64,000 nt of DNA from Pleurostoma richardsiae (taxonomy: Eukaryota; Ascomycota; Sordariomycetes; Calosphaeriales; Pleurostomataceae): positions 62,001-126,000 of the forward strand of contig JANBVO010000012.1 of the NCBI GenBank assembly GCA_030052745.1, given 5' to 3'. Positions 13,901 to 25,551 of this stretch are shown one piece after another (the first letter of the stretch is position 1; every line of letters starts with the position of its first letter). A program made the position numbers and the translations under genes. Below the pieces are notes generated by a model. It was not told the DNA's origin. It saw nothing but the letters and a program-made list of their open reading frames with translations, and ran no database searches.

Positions 13901-15466
13901 ACCGCGCCGGGGCGCTGGGGGACAGTATGACCGTCGAGTTTTGTCTCGGATGGCGGAGTGCTCCTAGGACGTTGGTGCCGAGAGGCACCGCCGCCGAGCC
14001 GCATCGCTTCTAGGAGAGCGGAATTGTTGGCAGGATTGTCCATCCTGTTACAGCAGAAGAGGGCACCTGAGCACCTCGACCCTGAGCGAAGATGTGCACA
14101 TGTCCCCGAACGATCAGATCCGGAACAGGAGCAGCCGTCATTCGACATTGTCGGCGGGCGTACCTCCTCTGACGACCGCGATGTGCTGGGTGGCTGCTCT
14201 TCGCCGCCGTCAAGACGTTGCAGCGAAGCACGGGCACCCAGCGTAAAGTGCCTGGCTTGGATAGAGCCCACAGATAGATACGTAGATCCGGAGCTATAGG
14301 TGGCATACCTATCACGGTTTGTGTTAAGAGCCGAGGGCCTTGTGTAGACAGAGGAGGCATGTACGTATCATTACTCTTTTCTCTCTTATTTCTTTTCCTT
14401 CCCTTTCCCTTGCCTTACCTTCCTTTCCCTTGTCAAAACGTGCCCCCCGGGGATTCACTGGTTAGGCCAAGTACGCCGAACACTAACAGGTCATAGGAGC
14501 AAGTTGGTTTGGGATACGTCAGTGCATTTATCGCTCTCGGTCTCAGAATACAACATGGTGCGTACGTACCTAGGCATGAATCAAGATGATTAATTTTAAT
14601 GGAGTGATAGGTTACGACCAGGCTGTTAGTGGACGGAAGGGAAACCGCCCATTTAACAGGCAGGTTCCCTGAGCCGCTGTGAAGTGTTCAGAAGTTGTAA
14701 ACTCACGGTGAAGGCAAGGTAGTTTCAAATGAGGGTTGGCGAGCATGTGGTAGACACCGAGGTACCCCAGGTGCCGAGATGCGCTAGCGGAAGCTAACAG
14801 AAAACAAAGGGCGAGACTAAAAGGGCAAAGGGACAAAATAACGACAGGAAAAAAATATCACGACTGCCCTGCACCGCTACCTCTCCTCTTCTCTTGACCC
14901 CCCTCCTCTTCGCCGTTTCTCTTCTCCAGCCCTCGGCCACGGACAACGCGCGCACCGCATTGTCAATTGCCTCTTCCCTTCGCCGGTGCTTGATCATTAC
15001 TCCCTTTCTATTTCTTCCCAACCTGTTCGTGGGTGTCCTTACTCGCGCGTTCCGCCACCGCCGTGCCTGTGCCAAATCCGAGGGTTCCACCCCAGATCAG
15101 GTACCGAGACCGCTCCGCCTTTGGGTCAGGCCTCCTTGCAACGACACGAGCAGAGCACATCACAGCGAAAGAAAGCTTCTGTTTTCCCGCTTTGCTGGCT
15201 TTCACTCCTCAGATCTCCTCATCGAGCATCCTGCCAGCCGTGCATCTCGCCGAAGCCGATCTAACGTCGTTCTTGCCCAACTCACTCGCACGTCTTGTGC
15301 GCCGACGCCAGCCGAGTCTAGATCATCTCTTCGATCCCCGTGCCCCAGGCAGCTTTGAACGAAGCGTCAACAGGGAACAGAAACAAATAAGAAAGAAAGG
15401 GACGCGATATCCCTTATCAAACACCCCACACTCTGCAATAGACCGTCTCTGTGACTTTGACTAGTC
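7922..15466. other. 7.5-kb gap without a recognisable gene
   Basis: I recognise no coding family here on either strand, and no tRNA or 5S rRNA. Open frames stay below about 130 codons, overlap one another on both strands and lack motifs. A palindromic CTACCTAAGGTAG / AGGTACCTTAGGTACCT cluster lies at about 11196-11233. A pyrimidine-rich stretch (CTCTTTTCTCTCTTATTTC type) sits at 14372-14435, and the final 600 bases are CT-rich and probably the leader of the downstream eIF2A gene. The rest could hold non-coding RNAs or decayed sequence, which I cannot show by eye. Confidence 0.5.
11196..11233. repeat. Palindromic TACCTAAGGTA / GGTACCTTAGGTACC cluster
   Basis: CTACCTAAGGTAG is followed at once by GGAGGTACCTTAGGTACCT, forming overlapping inverted repeats that could extrude as a hairpin. 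It lies in the gene-free region between the csp-2-like and eIF2A genes. Confidence 0.6.
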
Positions 15467-17649
15467 ATGGCCAGTCCGCTGCAGTTTGCCTACCGAACCC
15501 AGAAGGCCATCGGTGTCGTCGACGCCGCGCCGGTCTACGAGCCCCTCTCTGGATTCGTCAAGCCTGAAGGGAACCTACGGTGCTGCGCGTATTCCCTATG
15601 TGGCCGTTACTTTGCTTGGGCCTCTAATGAAGGCGTGAGCGTCATCGATGCTTCTGTCGGCCACGTCTTGACATCGCTGCTGATCCCCAACGTCTACGAA
15701 CTGGGGTTCTCCCCGCGGGGAACCTTCCTGAGCACCTGGGAGAGGCCTGCCAAGGACGAGAATGGTGATGCCACCAAGAACCTCAAGGTCTGGCGCACCT
15801 GTGAGGATCTTGCCGAGGGCGCGGAGAAGCAGCCGCTAGGATGTTTCGTGCAGAAAGCCCAGTCCGGCTGGAACTTACAGTACACCACCGACGAGAAGTT
15901 CTGTGCTCGGACCGTCACCAACGAGGTGCAGTTCTACGACAGCAACGACCTAGCCACTGTGTGGAATAAGCTGAGGGTTGAAGGCGTTGCAGACTTTGCT
16001 CTCAGTCCTGGTCAGAATCATACCGTCGCTGTCTTCATTCCAGAGCGGAAGGTAGGTCAACGTTCCCTTTACTGGAGAACTGCAGTCCAATGGTGCGATG
16101 CTGATGCCTCTGGTAATAGAGTCAACCCGCTGCCGTCAAAGTCTTCAGCGTCCCGCACTTCACGAGCCCCGTTTCTCAGAAGACATTTTTCAAAGGAGAC
16201 AAGGTCCAGCTCAAGTGGAATAAGCAAGGCACAAGCCTGATTGTGCTGGCGCAGACAGACGTGGATAAGTCCAACAAGAGTTACTACGGTGAGACTACCT
16301 TGCATCTCCTGAGTGTTAACGGTGCCTTCGATGCCCGTATCACTCTTGATAAGGAGGGCCCCATCCACGATGTGTCGTGGTCCCCGAACTCGAAAGAGCT
16401 CGGCGTCGTCTATGGGTATATGCCTGCTAAGACGACTATCTTCAATCATCGAGGCGTGGCCACCCACTCTTTCCCAATTGGGCCTCGAAACACTATCATC
16501 TTCTCGCCGACGGGCCGCTTCGTCCTCGTCGCCGGATTTGGTAATCTGGCAGGCCAGATTGATGTCTACGACCTGGAGAGGGACTACAAGAAGGTTACGA
16601 CTATCGAAAGTGGGAACCCTAGCGTCTGCCAGTGGAGCCCTGACAGTGTGTACATCATGACCGCAACGACTTCACCCCGGCTGCGCGTCGACAACGGAGT
16701 GAAGATCTGGCACGTGGGCGGCGGCATCATGTACAACGAGGACATGGTTGAGCTGTACAACGTCATGTGGCGGCCAATCTTGCCTGAGAACCTCCCCAAC
16801 GTGGATCCGCTACATCCTGTTCCAACCCCACACGCTTCCGCTCTCGCATATCTCGGGACCATCAAGACGCCATCCAAACCAGCGGGCGCCTACCGCCCAC
16901 CAGGAGCTCGTGGATCAGTCACGCCCCTTCACTTCAAGCGTGAAGATGAGGGCGGGGCGGCCCATGTTATGGGCAACGGGGGCCCTACGCTTGGACTTAA
17001 CGGCTTTGGTCGTCCTCGTCGTCAGATTCCCGGCGCCGAGTTCACGGAACCCGCTCCTACTATTCCCGGCGCTGCTTCAATGGTGCCTGGAGCTGAGCCT
17101 GTGGATGGCGATGAAGGTCTGTCAAAGGCGGCCCTGAAGAACAAGAAGAAGCGAGGGAGCAAGAAGGCGAAGGAAGCCGAAGCCAGGTCAGCCGGGGTTG
17201 ACGGAAGTCTGGCTCCCCCTCCCCGCGAGTATGGCAGTGGCTCGGGGCCCGAAGGGCGCAGCCCTGAACGCCGGGGCCAGCAGCAACAGCAGCGGCACCA
17301 TTCCCGGAGCCAGTCCCGCCACAACGTGCAAGGAGTCAACGGACGCAATCGAAGCAATACGTATCGTGGGGGGAACGGCCCACGGGATCACACTCCCATG
17401 GGCCAGCGCTCGCAGCAGCAGACTGGTCTAGCGGCAGCGCCTAGTGGTGCTGCCGGTGAGGCTTCAGGTGTGGGTCAGAATCCTAATGCCAAGAAGGTGC
17501 GCAGCTTGCAGAAGAAGATGCGCGCTATCGAGGATTTGGAAATGCGCCTCGCCGGAGGCGAAAAGCTTGAAGACACGCAGATGAAGAAGATTGCGACCAA
17601 GGCTGCGGTATTGAAGGAGCTTGACAACCTAGAGAAAGAGCAAGCCTAA
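15467..17649 (+). CDS. Eukaryotic translation initiation factor 2A (eIF2A)
   Basis: Two exons, 15467-16051 and 16120-17649, giving 704 residues. The 68-nt intron is GTAGGT...TAATAG and its removal restores the frame (PERK|SQPAAVKVFSVPHF). eIF2A is a cytosolic, single-chain WD-repeat factor. It binds 40S ribosomes and initiator tRNA and is used in non-canonical initiation; it is distinct from the alpha subunit of eIF2. The N-terminal ~430 residues show the repeating beta-propeller pattern (CAYSLCGRYFAWAS, LGFSPRGTFLSTWE, ISWSPNSKE-like repeats). The segment after it has IPGA motifs and a basic Gln/Arg/His-rich linker. The C-terminal helix (VRSLQKKMRAIEDLEMRLAGG, about residues 655-700) is the family's conserved tail. 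The ATG is preceded by a long CT-rich leader. Length matches fungal relatives (about 640-700). Confidence 0.93.
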
Positions 17650-19346
17650 GATGAACAGACAGCTATCACGGCAGGTCGCCGGCCCTGCTGGGTCTACGTG
17701 TGCGCGAAGACGACCGTCTCACAAGGCCGTCACAGCTCTGTGGACGCTCTGGGAGTCAAGTACTTGGAGACCATTCAGACCATGCTGTGCTGGTCCCAGA
17801 TGGCTCCAATACTTGTAGATCGCTTCGGCACCCAACTGCTTGACCCTCGGAGTCCAGAGGGGACACGCGCTTGCAGCTCGGAGGTGGGAGGGCCTGTGTT
17901 TCAATCGATGTCGGTTTCTGGTTGGCAATCATCCAGAAGGATCGGTTTTAGCATAGAAGCCATGTTCCCAGATGGCCATCTGAAGTGAATAATTTGACAG
18001 CGTGACTACCATGCCTTCCCACTCTCTATCGAGCTTAGAATGTTGTTATTCGCTATCCGTGTTCCATTCTCGCGATGAGAGCACAGAGGGGACTGCAAAG
18101 GTCCTCGGTGTCTGTTTGTGTTGTTTTCGGGGTTTGGGAATAACCTGGGAAGGCTATTTGTGTTCCTTTCAACTGCCTCCGTAATTAGCGGCTGACTAGG
18201 TAGAAGGTACTCCGTACCTACTGGGTGGATAGGTAGCTAGGTGCCTGACTTTTACGGAGTACAGCCCCCGAACCCCACAGCCTGGGTGGGGTAGTAAGTG
18301 GAATCGAAGGAAGCTTTCTCGGCCGAGCTCGGTTGCTCCCTAGCGGATATTTCCCACCACCGGAACTCGCTAGAGGATGATGGTAATCGTCCTGCAATCG
18401 CCCTAGCCGATGACTTGCATCAGCGGCCCTTGGTGTTATATCTTGGTAGCTGTGACTGCCTAAGAGCAGCATATGCTCGGGGCCTATATCGCGTGCGTCG
18501 TCTATTCTTGACCTTGCATTTGCATGTACGTCCTTGCCATGCAACAATTGACTTTGGAGACTCCTATAGGGGCGCTCGTCGACTCATCGCCCCGGCAGAG
18601 CTGAAGCGAGGACGCGACAGAGGAGAGTACAATCGGGCCGGAAAGGGTAGGACAGGGGGAGTTTGAACACTTCCGTGGCTGTTCCATCGGCTAACAAGGG
18701 GACTGTCTCTCGGGAGTGTAGACCTGAGCAGCATCTGGTGTGTGGTACCTTGCTATGTTAGCGTGCGTAACGACTGCATATGCCTGTCGTGCGTCGTTCT
18801 ATCTCATCTTGGCCACTCTCGGCTCTTCATCACCACGAGAAGTGCCGGCTCGCCGGCGCCTCCTCTACCTCCGCACTCCGCACCCCCAGGGTCTTTCCCC
18901 GCCCGCCCTAGCGAGTCCTCGCCTGATTCGGGCATCTACCCTGGGCTAGCTGCCCTCCATGTCTCGGCCAAGGAGAGAGGGACATGGCCGACTTCCATCT
19001 TCTGGCAGCGCCATGGCCCTCGAACATCGGCGCCAGATGACCCGAAATGGCTGCGGATGCTTCTTGCGCCGAACTCATCATGGGGAGGCCATATATACCG
19101 GCGGGCAGTGCCGCCGTGCAGTGCCCAGGAATGGGATCTGTGGGATATCTCTGCCGTGCTTGACAACACTGTCCGACTGGTCTGCTCTGAGCCGTACTCT
19201 GGGAACCTGCAGCAACACCTCTGCGGTTCTTCTAATCCGGTTCGCTGAGGCGTTGGTCCCATTTGCTCTGCTCCACTCTATTCCCCTGCTCTCCTCTTGT
19301 CCCTGTAACCATCCCTACAGTGACTGCGAGTGGGAACGGATACAAG
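17650..19346. other. Intergenic region between eIF2A and the FHS transporter
   Basis: No gene recognised. A cluster of TAGGTA/TACCTA motifs lies at 18197-18243. A TATA-like string (CATATATACC) lies near 19090, about 255 bases upstream of the transporter start codon, and may be its core promoter. The frames between 18740 and 19260 lack family motifs and overlap others on both strands. Confidence 0.45.
18197..18243. repeat. TAGGTA/TACCTA motif cluster
   Basis: Degenerate copies of the same word (CTAGGTAGAAGGTAC, GTACCTACTGGG, ATAGGTAGCTAGGTG) lie downstream of eIF2A. Same family as the other intergenic clusters. Confidence 0.5.
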
Positions 19347-21325
19347 ATGCGTCTGTACAAGAGGAATATTGTCGTGAGCGACGACACCGTCACCAGCGCC
19401 GCACACTTGACTTCAAAGCAGTCCCTGCTTCCAAATGCACTCGGTGAGAGCCGTCCTCCCTCCCCTACATCTCTATACATGGCGTGTTCTTCGAGGTGGC
19501 GACGAAGTGACTGATATCGATCAACAGTAACTATACTCTTTTTCCTGTGGGGATTCGCTTACGGTCTTCTCGATGTCCTTAACTCGCACTTTCAAGCGAC
19601 TCTCAGCATCTCGAGCAGCATGGCCTCAGGCCTGTCAGCTGCATACTTCGGAGCATATGTACGTGCCGGCATCATCATTTCCCTGCCCCAGTTTCTGAAT
19701 TCGGTTGGAGCACATGACTTCCGGTCTCAAAATCTTTCCCGCCTTGAGAGTACTCATCGCGCAGAGGCTGAACTGTGGTTGGTTGACGCCGGCACAGTTC
19801 ATCTGCCCACCAACTATCTCTGGATGGATACTGAGACGCTTCGGCTTCCGTATAACCTTCATGACCGGTCTCGCCGTCTTAGCGGTCGGGTGTCTCCTCT
19901 TCTGGCCGTCCGGATTGAAGAGAAGCTTCGGCGGCTTTTGCGGATCCATGTTTGTCGTTGGAGCAGGCTTATCGACCCTGGAAACTGCCGCAGACCCGTA
20001 TGCTTCCCCTTCCTCTGCTGGCTCCACAGCAGGCCCATGCCAGGCCATGATACTCGCGAAAGTAGTCCATCCGCTGACATCAAGACAGCTTTCTCTCCAT
20101 TTGCGGCCCTCCCAAGTATTCGGAAATCCGTCTCAACCTGGCACAGGCTGTGCAGGGCGTTGGGTCGTTTGGTGAGTTGCTTTGACGAGCTCCTAGTGAG
20201 TGACTGCAAGCTAAACCACACTCTCCATCGCCAGTCGCACCTCTTCTAGCATCCCGTGTCTTTTTCGCCAAGACTGTCGACGACGACGCCGGCCTGAAGA
20301 ACGTGCAGTGGACGTATCTCGGAGTTGCCTGCTTTGTCGCTCTCCTGATTATCTTGTTCTTCCTGGCCCCCATGCCTGAGATCACAGATGCCGACATGAA
20401 TATACAGGAAGACGAAATCAACGGCCACGACCCGGGTTCATTACGTAAGCATGTATTTGGAAATCTCGGCTGGGCGATCGCAAGCCAATTCTCATATGTG
20501 GGAAGTCAAGTCGCCGTTGCTGTAAGCTTTTAGACGCTGGATCTGCTTCTTCTTATCAGCGGTTGCTAAGTGTAGCAGAACTACTTCATCAACTTTTGCA
20601 TGGAGGCGGGGAGATCCAAGGCCGCCTCTTGTAAGTGGCCAACGGTCCGAGAACATTGGCTCTGAGAGGGAAAGGTTATACTGACATTGCCGTTAAATAG
20701 CGGATCTTCTCGCGGTTGGACAAGGCCTGTACGCGTTTAACCGTTTCGTCGCTGCCGGTCTCATGACGATACCGGCAGTCAAGCCGCGCTACGTCCTTGC
20801 AACGTATCTAGGGCTGTGTTTCGTGTTCATTGTTGCGGCGATGAACACATCGGGCACCACTTCGATTGCCATGCTAATACTCGTGCTCTGTTTCGAGTCC
20901 GCCTGCTTCGCAACAATCTTCACCCTGGGCCTTCGAGGACTCGGCCGACACACGAAAGTTGGTGGTTCGCTCCTGGTGGCTTCGATTTCGGGCGGAATGG
21001 TGTTTCCGCCAATGACGGGGGCGGTTGTCGATCGTCGAAATGCCCATATTGCAATGGCTATTCCTATGATGGGCTACATCTTGGCGTGGACGTGAGATTC
21101 CCTGCCCCACCGATGGTTGATATTGAGATGTGAGACTGACCACAATCTGAGAGCAGTTATCCGCTGTATGTCAATATCTGGAAGAGGGAGATCATGGATA
21201 TGCATCGTTCCACCAATGTTGGCATCGAACCTGTCAGCGACAAGGAGCTGAAATTGGAGGCGCAAGAGAGTCGAATTGAGAACAATGCGAGAGACTCCAA
21301 GCAGGCAGCAATGGAAGTGAGTTGA
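19347..21325 (+). CDS. MFS transporter, FHS / fucose-permease-like
   Basis: Eight exons: 19347-19443, 19528-19658, 19798-19997, 20089-20171, 20235-20521, 20576-20630, 20701-21091 and 21157-21325, giving 470 residues. Splicing restores a continuous 12-helix protein: TILFLWGFAYGLLDVLNSHF (helix 1, hallmark of the fucose:H+ symporter family), YFGAYFICPPTISGWILRRF, FVVGAGLSTLETAADPFLSI, GPPKYSEIRLNLAQAVQGVG, a hydrophilic central loop (PMPEITDADMNIQEDE) and six further helices ending at YPLYVNIWKRE. The protein should lie in the plasma membrane and import a monosaccharide with protons; the substrate cannot be read from sequence. ATG 19347 is the first in-frame start and leaves 32 residues before helix 1. 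Exon 6 has a tandem acceptor (TAGCAG), so 20579 is an equal choice. A consensus GTGAGT at 21317 may create an alternative last exon at 21400-21411. Confidence 0.85.
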
Positions 21326-21411
21326 GCTCTGTGAGATCTTTGACTTTTCAGTGCGAGAGGGCGCAGGCACTGTAATATATGCCTGACTTTATATATCAGA
21401 GTTGGGGTTAG

Positions 21412-22423
21412 CTTCTTGATCGGAGTTGTAGACGCAGGGCGGGTGAGCTAACGCGAAAATTGACCACGATTTGGGAAAATCTGACATGATTTGGACCGTT
21501 GTTGAAAGATCTTCTCCTCGCCCTCCTACACCGCGTTTCCATTGCAATCCGAGCCTTGGTATTATGGCCGCGGTGTTCGGGTAGGTAATTCAAGATCGTG
21601 CAAACTCGTGGGAGAATGCGCCACGCTCTTGCGGGAAGCTTTGTGGAGTACGGCCGAAGCCAAACTCTGGGATCAAGGTGATGACTAGGATTCTCATAAC
21701 GACCACATTAATAAAGGGTAAAAACCTCTCCTCGAGGTGGCGGTCGTTCATGAAGAGGGTGCGGCATCGCTTGGGCGACACTCGGTAGCAATATCAAATG
21801 CGATAAGTAGGGTCGGACTACCGCCGGGAACATTGTACTCCTCGCCAAGCCACGGGCGCTGCAGGTGCGTCTGGGCTGTGAAGCGAGAGCCCCTAAAGAG
21901 ACTCACATACACCGAAAGAAGACCCTCCAAATGGCAAATATTGATGAGAGGCCGGGTGAGCTCTTCGAGGCAGACGACAGACTTCAGCGCAGGCCGGCAC
22001 CACTCTGCAGCGCTCTTCGCATGACCAGACACAATATACCTGTCGGCAACGACGGCCGGTCCTCTGCCTTCTACGAAGAAGCAGAACAAATTCGTCGAAT
22101 ATCAACATGCGAAATCAGGTCTGGTCGACGTCAAAGAAGCATAACGGCGGGCACACTTCGAGAACGCGGAAGAAGTTGATTGCTTCATTATCATTGAGGC
22201 GGTGGTTATCCTTCAAATGCAAACGCCAGTACGGATCAGCTGACTGGAGAAGAAGGCCCGTACGGGGCGGGGTAGATGTCTATAATATACAATATGGAAC
22301 AGCTTTTTCGTTGGTGTCGAAAAGGGGGTGTATACAAATCAGGAGAGGTTGAAGAGCCTTCCCCGATACATGCTTCCTACTGTGAGAAAGACAGCGACCG
22401 CTTCGCCGTAGCGCAAAACTTCC
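21412..22423. other. Intergenic region between convergent genes
   Basis: This lies between the 3' ends of the FHS transporter and the MAM33 gene, so it should hold both 3' untranslated regions. I see no coding family. Short open frames on both strands overlap one another and carry no motif. Confidence 0.45.
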
Positions 22424-23385
22424 CTAGGCGTCCACAAACGATTTGACCTTGTTCAACCAGGCCAGATACTCGCGCTGCTCCTTCAGGTCCATGTAGTCAG
22501 GCACAAAGACAGCCAGCGCCTGTGTGACGCCTCGCTCCTCGAGATAGCGCTCCATCAGGATCTGCAGGTCCTCATCCAAGCTGCCGAAAGGAGGGCCCGG
22601 GTACAGGTCTTGCGCCTTGTGGGCAACCTCGGCTGAGGTCGAGTGGGCCATATCTGCGTCGGGGTAATAGTATAGGTTGTCAACAACGATGTTTCCATCC
22701 TGGGCAATGGCTTCGATGTTGAGAGCGCCCTTCCCGGCCTTCTCGACGACAACGTTCAACCGACACGGCACAGAAGCTTCGGAGCCAGAGCCATCGAGAT
22801 CCTCGGCGTCGTCGCCGAGGTCAGCTGCGCCGCGGGCATCCTGGCTTGCGGGCGGACGCGACCCGGCGCCTCCTAGGGAATCCTCAACATCTTCATCGCC
22901 CAGAGCAGAGTCCTCGTCGTACATATCGGGCTCGTAGTTGGCCAGGTCGGCGATGGAGAAAGTGACTGTGATCCTAGGTTCGGTTAGCTTTGCCTGTCGA
23001 GGCGCTCGAGGGGACTGGTGGATTTGCCGTACTTCTCATTGCCAAAAGTGCGTGTCAGCACCACATCCTCTTGGCCAGGGATGTCTTGTATCTCGAAGGG
23101 GCCATTCTCGAGGAAGTCTTTGATGCTGGCCGGCTGCGGCTCGTTCTCCTTGACTTCGGTCTCAAACTGGATCTCGCTCTCGAGCTTTGCACTGAGCTCA
23201 CTGTCCACTTCACCGGCCGCCACTCTTCGCAGAGAAGATGTGGAGAATGCAGACAACTGTTTCGTCCGGAGTGCTGGCCATCGGGCCCTAAAGAGAGAGC
23301 TTGGTCGTGCAACAGCTGGGGTCCGTCTGGCAGCTGTCGATGAAAGCCGGCTAGCAGTCCGTGCCACAGCTCGCAGGGACATCAT
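22424..23385 (-). CDS. MAM33: Mitochondrial matrix p32/MAM33-family acidic protein
   Basis: Two exons on the minus strand, 23385-23033 and 22973-22424, giving 300 residues. The 59-nt intron runs from GTACGG to CCTAG and joins FGNEK to ITVTFSIADLANYEPDMYDED. The start is the first of two adjacent ATGs. The first ~50 residues are rich in Arg, Ser and Ala with no acidic residue (MMSLRAVARTASRLSSTAAR), a typical mitochondrial presequence. The rest matches the MAM33/C1QBP (gC1qR, p32) fold: an acidic, variable loop (about residues 145-170), the strand pair ASVPCRLNVVVEKAGKGAL and NIVVDNLYYYPD, and the C-terminal helices LDEDLQILMERYLEERG and LKEQREYLAWLNKVKSFVDA. Family members form doughnut-shaped trimers in the matrix and assist mitochondrial translation and respiration. 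Length is normal and no defect is seen. Confidence 0.92.
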
Positions 23386-25551
23386 GTTGATGGTGTCGGA
23401 AGGAAGAGGTGGTATATTGTCTCTGATATAGGAAGATTGATGAGGCTCCGAAGTAGCTGTGCGGAGGCAAGAAGGGTGGTTGAATGGTGCGGGAGCTTGG
23501 ATGGAAGCTCAAGAGGTGCTCACGACGAAGCTCAGGAACTTTTTCGGCTTCGAGCCTGAGAAACTTTCCGCGCACGGGCCACCCCAGATAGTCAGATTTC
23601 GCTGACTACCTAAAGTGCGGTACCTAATCTACCTACCAGGTAACATAGGCAAGGTACTGTAACTACTATGTACCTTGGGTATCGAGTAGTGCAGCCAATC
23701 GCGTACGAGCTTTCGATCCGGTAGAGCTTCCAACTGTGCTCCATCTATGCATCTATCGTACCTTAGATGTATCATAGGAGACTCGTTGGCGTCTTTAGGT
23801 GAATATGTAATGAATTAACTGATGGATTGCCGGGCCCTTGAACCAAGGCCAATCACTGAGAGCCCTGAATGCTGTCGCATGTGGACGACATTCCTACCAG
23901 ACGGGGCTGCTAGTAACCCAAGTGAATATATCACGTATATGGAATAATCACTCGCCTATGTCGTGAGGCTGCCTTTCTCGCAGAGAAGATGGCTATCGAA
24001 ACCGGAGATGCTTGCATAGACCCCCAGGATAAGTCTTGCAGTACTCTCCTTGCACTTCCAGCAATCATGTTGCGTCGAGCTCTTCTCATTGCCTATTCCG
24101 CTCTCATGGTTGCCAAAAGCACCCCTGGACTTCGCCGCGGCACAGAGACGCTCCGAGATCAGGACCGTCTCCTCTCACTGGCAGCGGCAACATATGCAGA
24201 CGTGGTTGATGTAACTACACACCCCTAAGAAGAAGCTCAGCCCTGGTCAGTTTCCGCACGTCGCCGGACTAACTGGTTTCTTGTAACCCAAGACGTCGCT
24301 TAGCACACTGCGAACATGCTTCTCCTCGCAGGGACGGAGATCTCCGGGCGTGTGAAAGGCTTGTTGGTGATGGGGGCATCTCCTCGCCCACACAGCTTGT
24401 CAGATCAGGAGAACACGGGTCTCTAAACATACCCAAGATGTCACTGCCGGTTCAGAAGAGACACTCTTCACAGTGCTACGAGCGCTGTTATGCTCGCCGC
24501 TAGGTAGGATAGGTATGCGTACGACCACACCCACTTAGCGACAATGAGAGACGTTCTCTCCCGGGCGAGACCAATGCAACCAAGCGTGAAGCCGAAGTCC
24601 ATTCCGTGCCGGTGTCCTGGCTGGTTCACTTCTGCTGCACCCTTTAGATCCTAATATCAACGGCCGAATCTCGAGATGGCATGGAGCAACCGCGGGATGC
24701 ACGGCTGTGCCGGACACTTCGGATTTGTAGTCGCGCAAGAATCATGCATATGGAGAAGACAGGGTAGCATGATGCTGTGTTGGGAAAGCACAGAGCAACG
24801 AGTCTGGCGTGCCTACAGCCTGCAGACGAGATCCTTAACGGACAAGAAGATTCTAGGGCCGAGAGCCTATACATAAGAACCGGAGACGGGGGCTCACCGG
24901 CAAGCGGCAGCCGCCGGCGCGGCTGCGACATAGACAGCCTCTCCACAATCATACTCCCACATAGTGCGTTGGCTGTTCATCACTGCTCGTCGTGCAGCAG
25001 GCATTGGCATTGCATCTTCTGGCGATGTTAGCCCGTGATACAAGAGCCACGGGCATCACCGTAGCAGCCATGCAGAATCTTGGATGTGAGGAGCCAGCAC
25101 AGTATGCACTCGGAGCGCCAGGTTCTGGTCTTGGGGAGATATCCCAGAATACCGAGTGCAGGAAGCTCCAACCTCGTGGTGCTGCAGCGATGCCATCGCG
25201 AGGTATAAGTCGCACGTCCGTCACATGTTTCCGGGCGCACCCAAGGGCTAGCCAGACACCAGGTCAAGGTTGGCGGCATGCTCCCAAGCCAAGAACTGCA
25301 GAGGAAAAGTTGTTCCGCAGTTCAGAAGCACCATAAGCTCACAGCTGCTTGGGACGGATCTCCGCAACTTAAGCGCGAAGTGCGTGAAAGAGTCGCAGCC
25401 AACACAGGCCGGCCATTAATGATGTCTCAGACATGCCCGCGATTACATTAGATTCCAGCCAAGCAGCAAGAGCTGCCGAGAGGTGTATAGGAGGTGGGGT
25501 AACGATGATAAATGACGTCTCCGTCGCCGACGCTTGACTGACGTTGGCCAT
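23386..25551. other. Intergenic region upstream of MAM33 and downstream of TMA16
   Basis: No gene recognised. A dense TACCTA/TAGGTA cluster lies at about 23608-23690, roughly 225-300 bases upstream of the MAM33 start codon. The frame at 23989-24228 encodes a 79-residue peptide without similarity I know, and I do not call it. The remainder, to the TMA16 stop codon, shows only short overlapping frames. Confidence 0.45.
23608..23690. repeat. TACCTA/TAGGTA motif cluster upstream of MAM33
   Basis: GACTACCTAAAG, GGTACCTAATCTACCTACCAGG and TGTACCTTGGG occur within 85 bases, about 225 bases from the MAM33 start codon on its promoter side. Confidence 0.5.

Noticed and set aside
23989-24228. 79-codon ATG frame
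   Set aside because: One hydrophobic patch only, no homologue that I recognise, no supporting promoter or splice signals.
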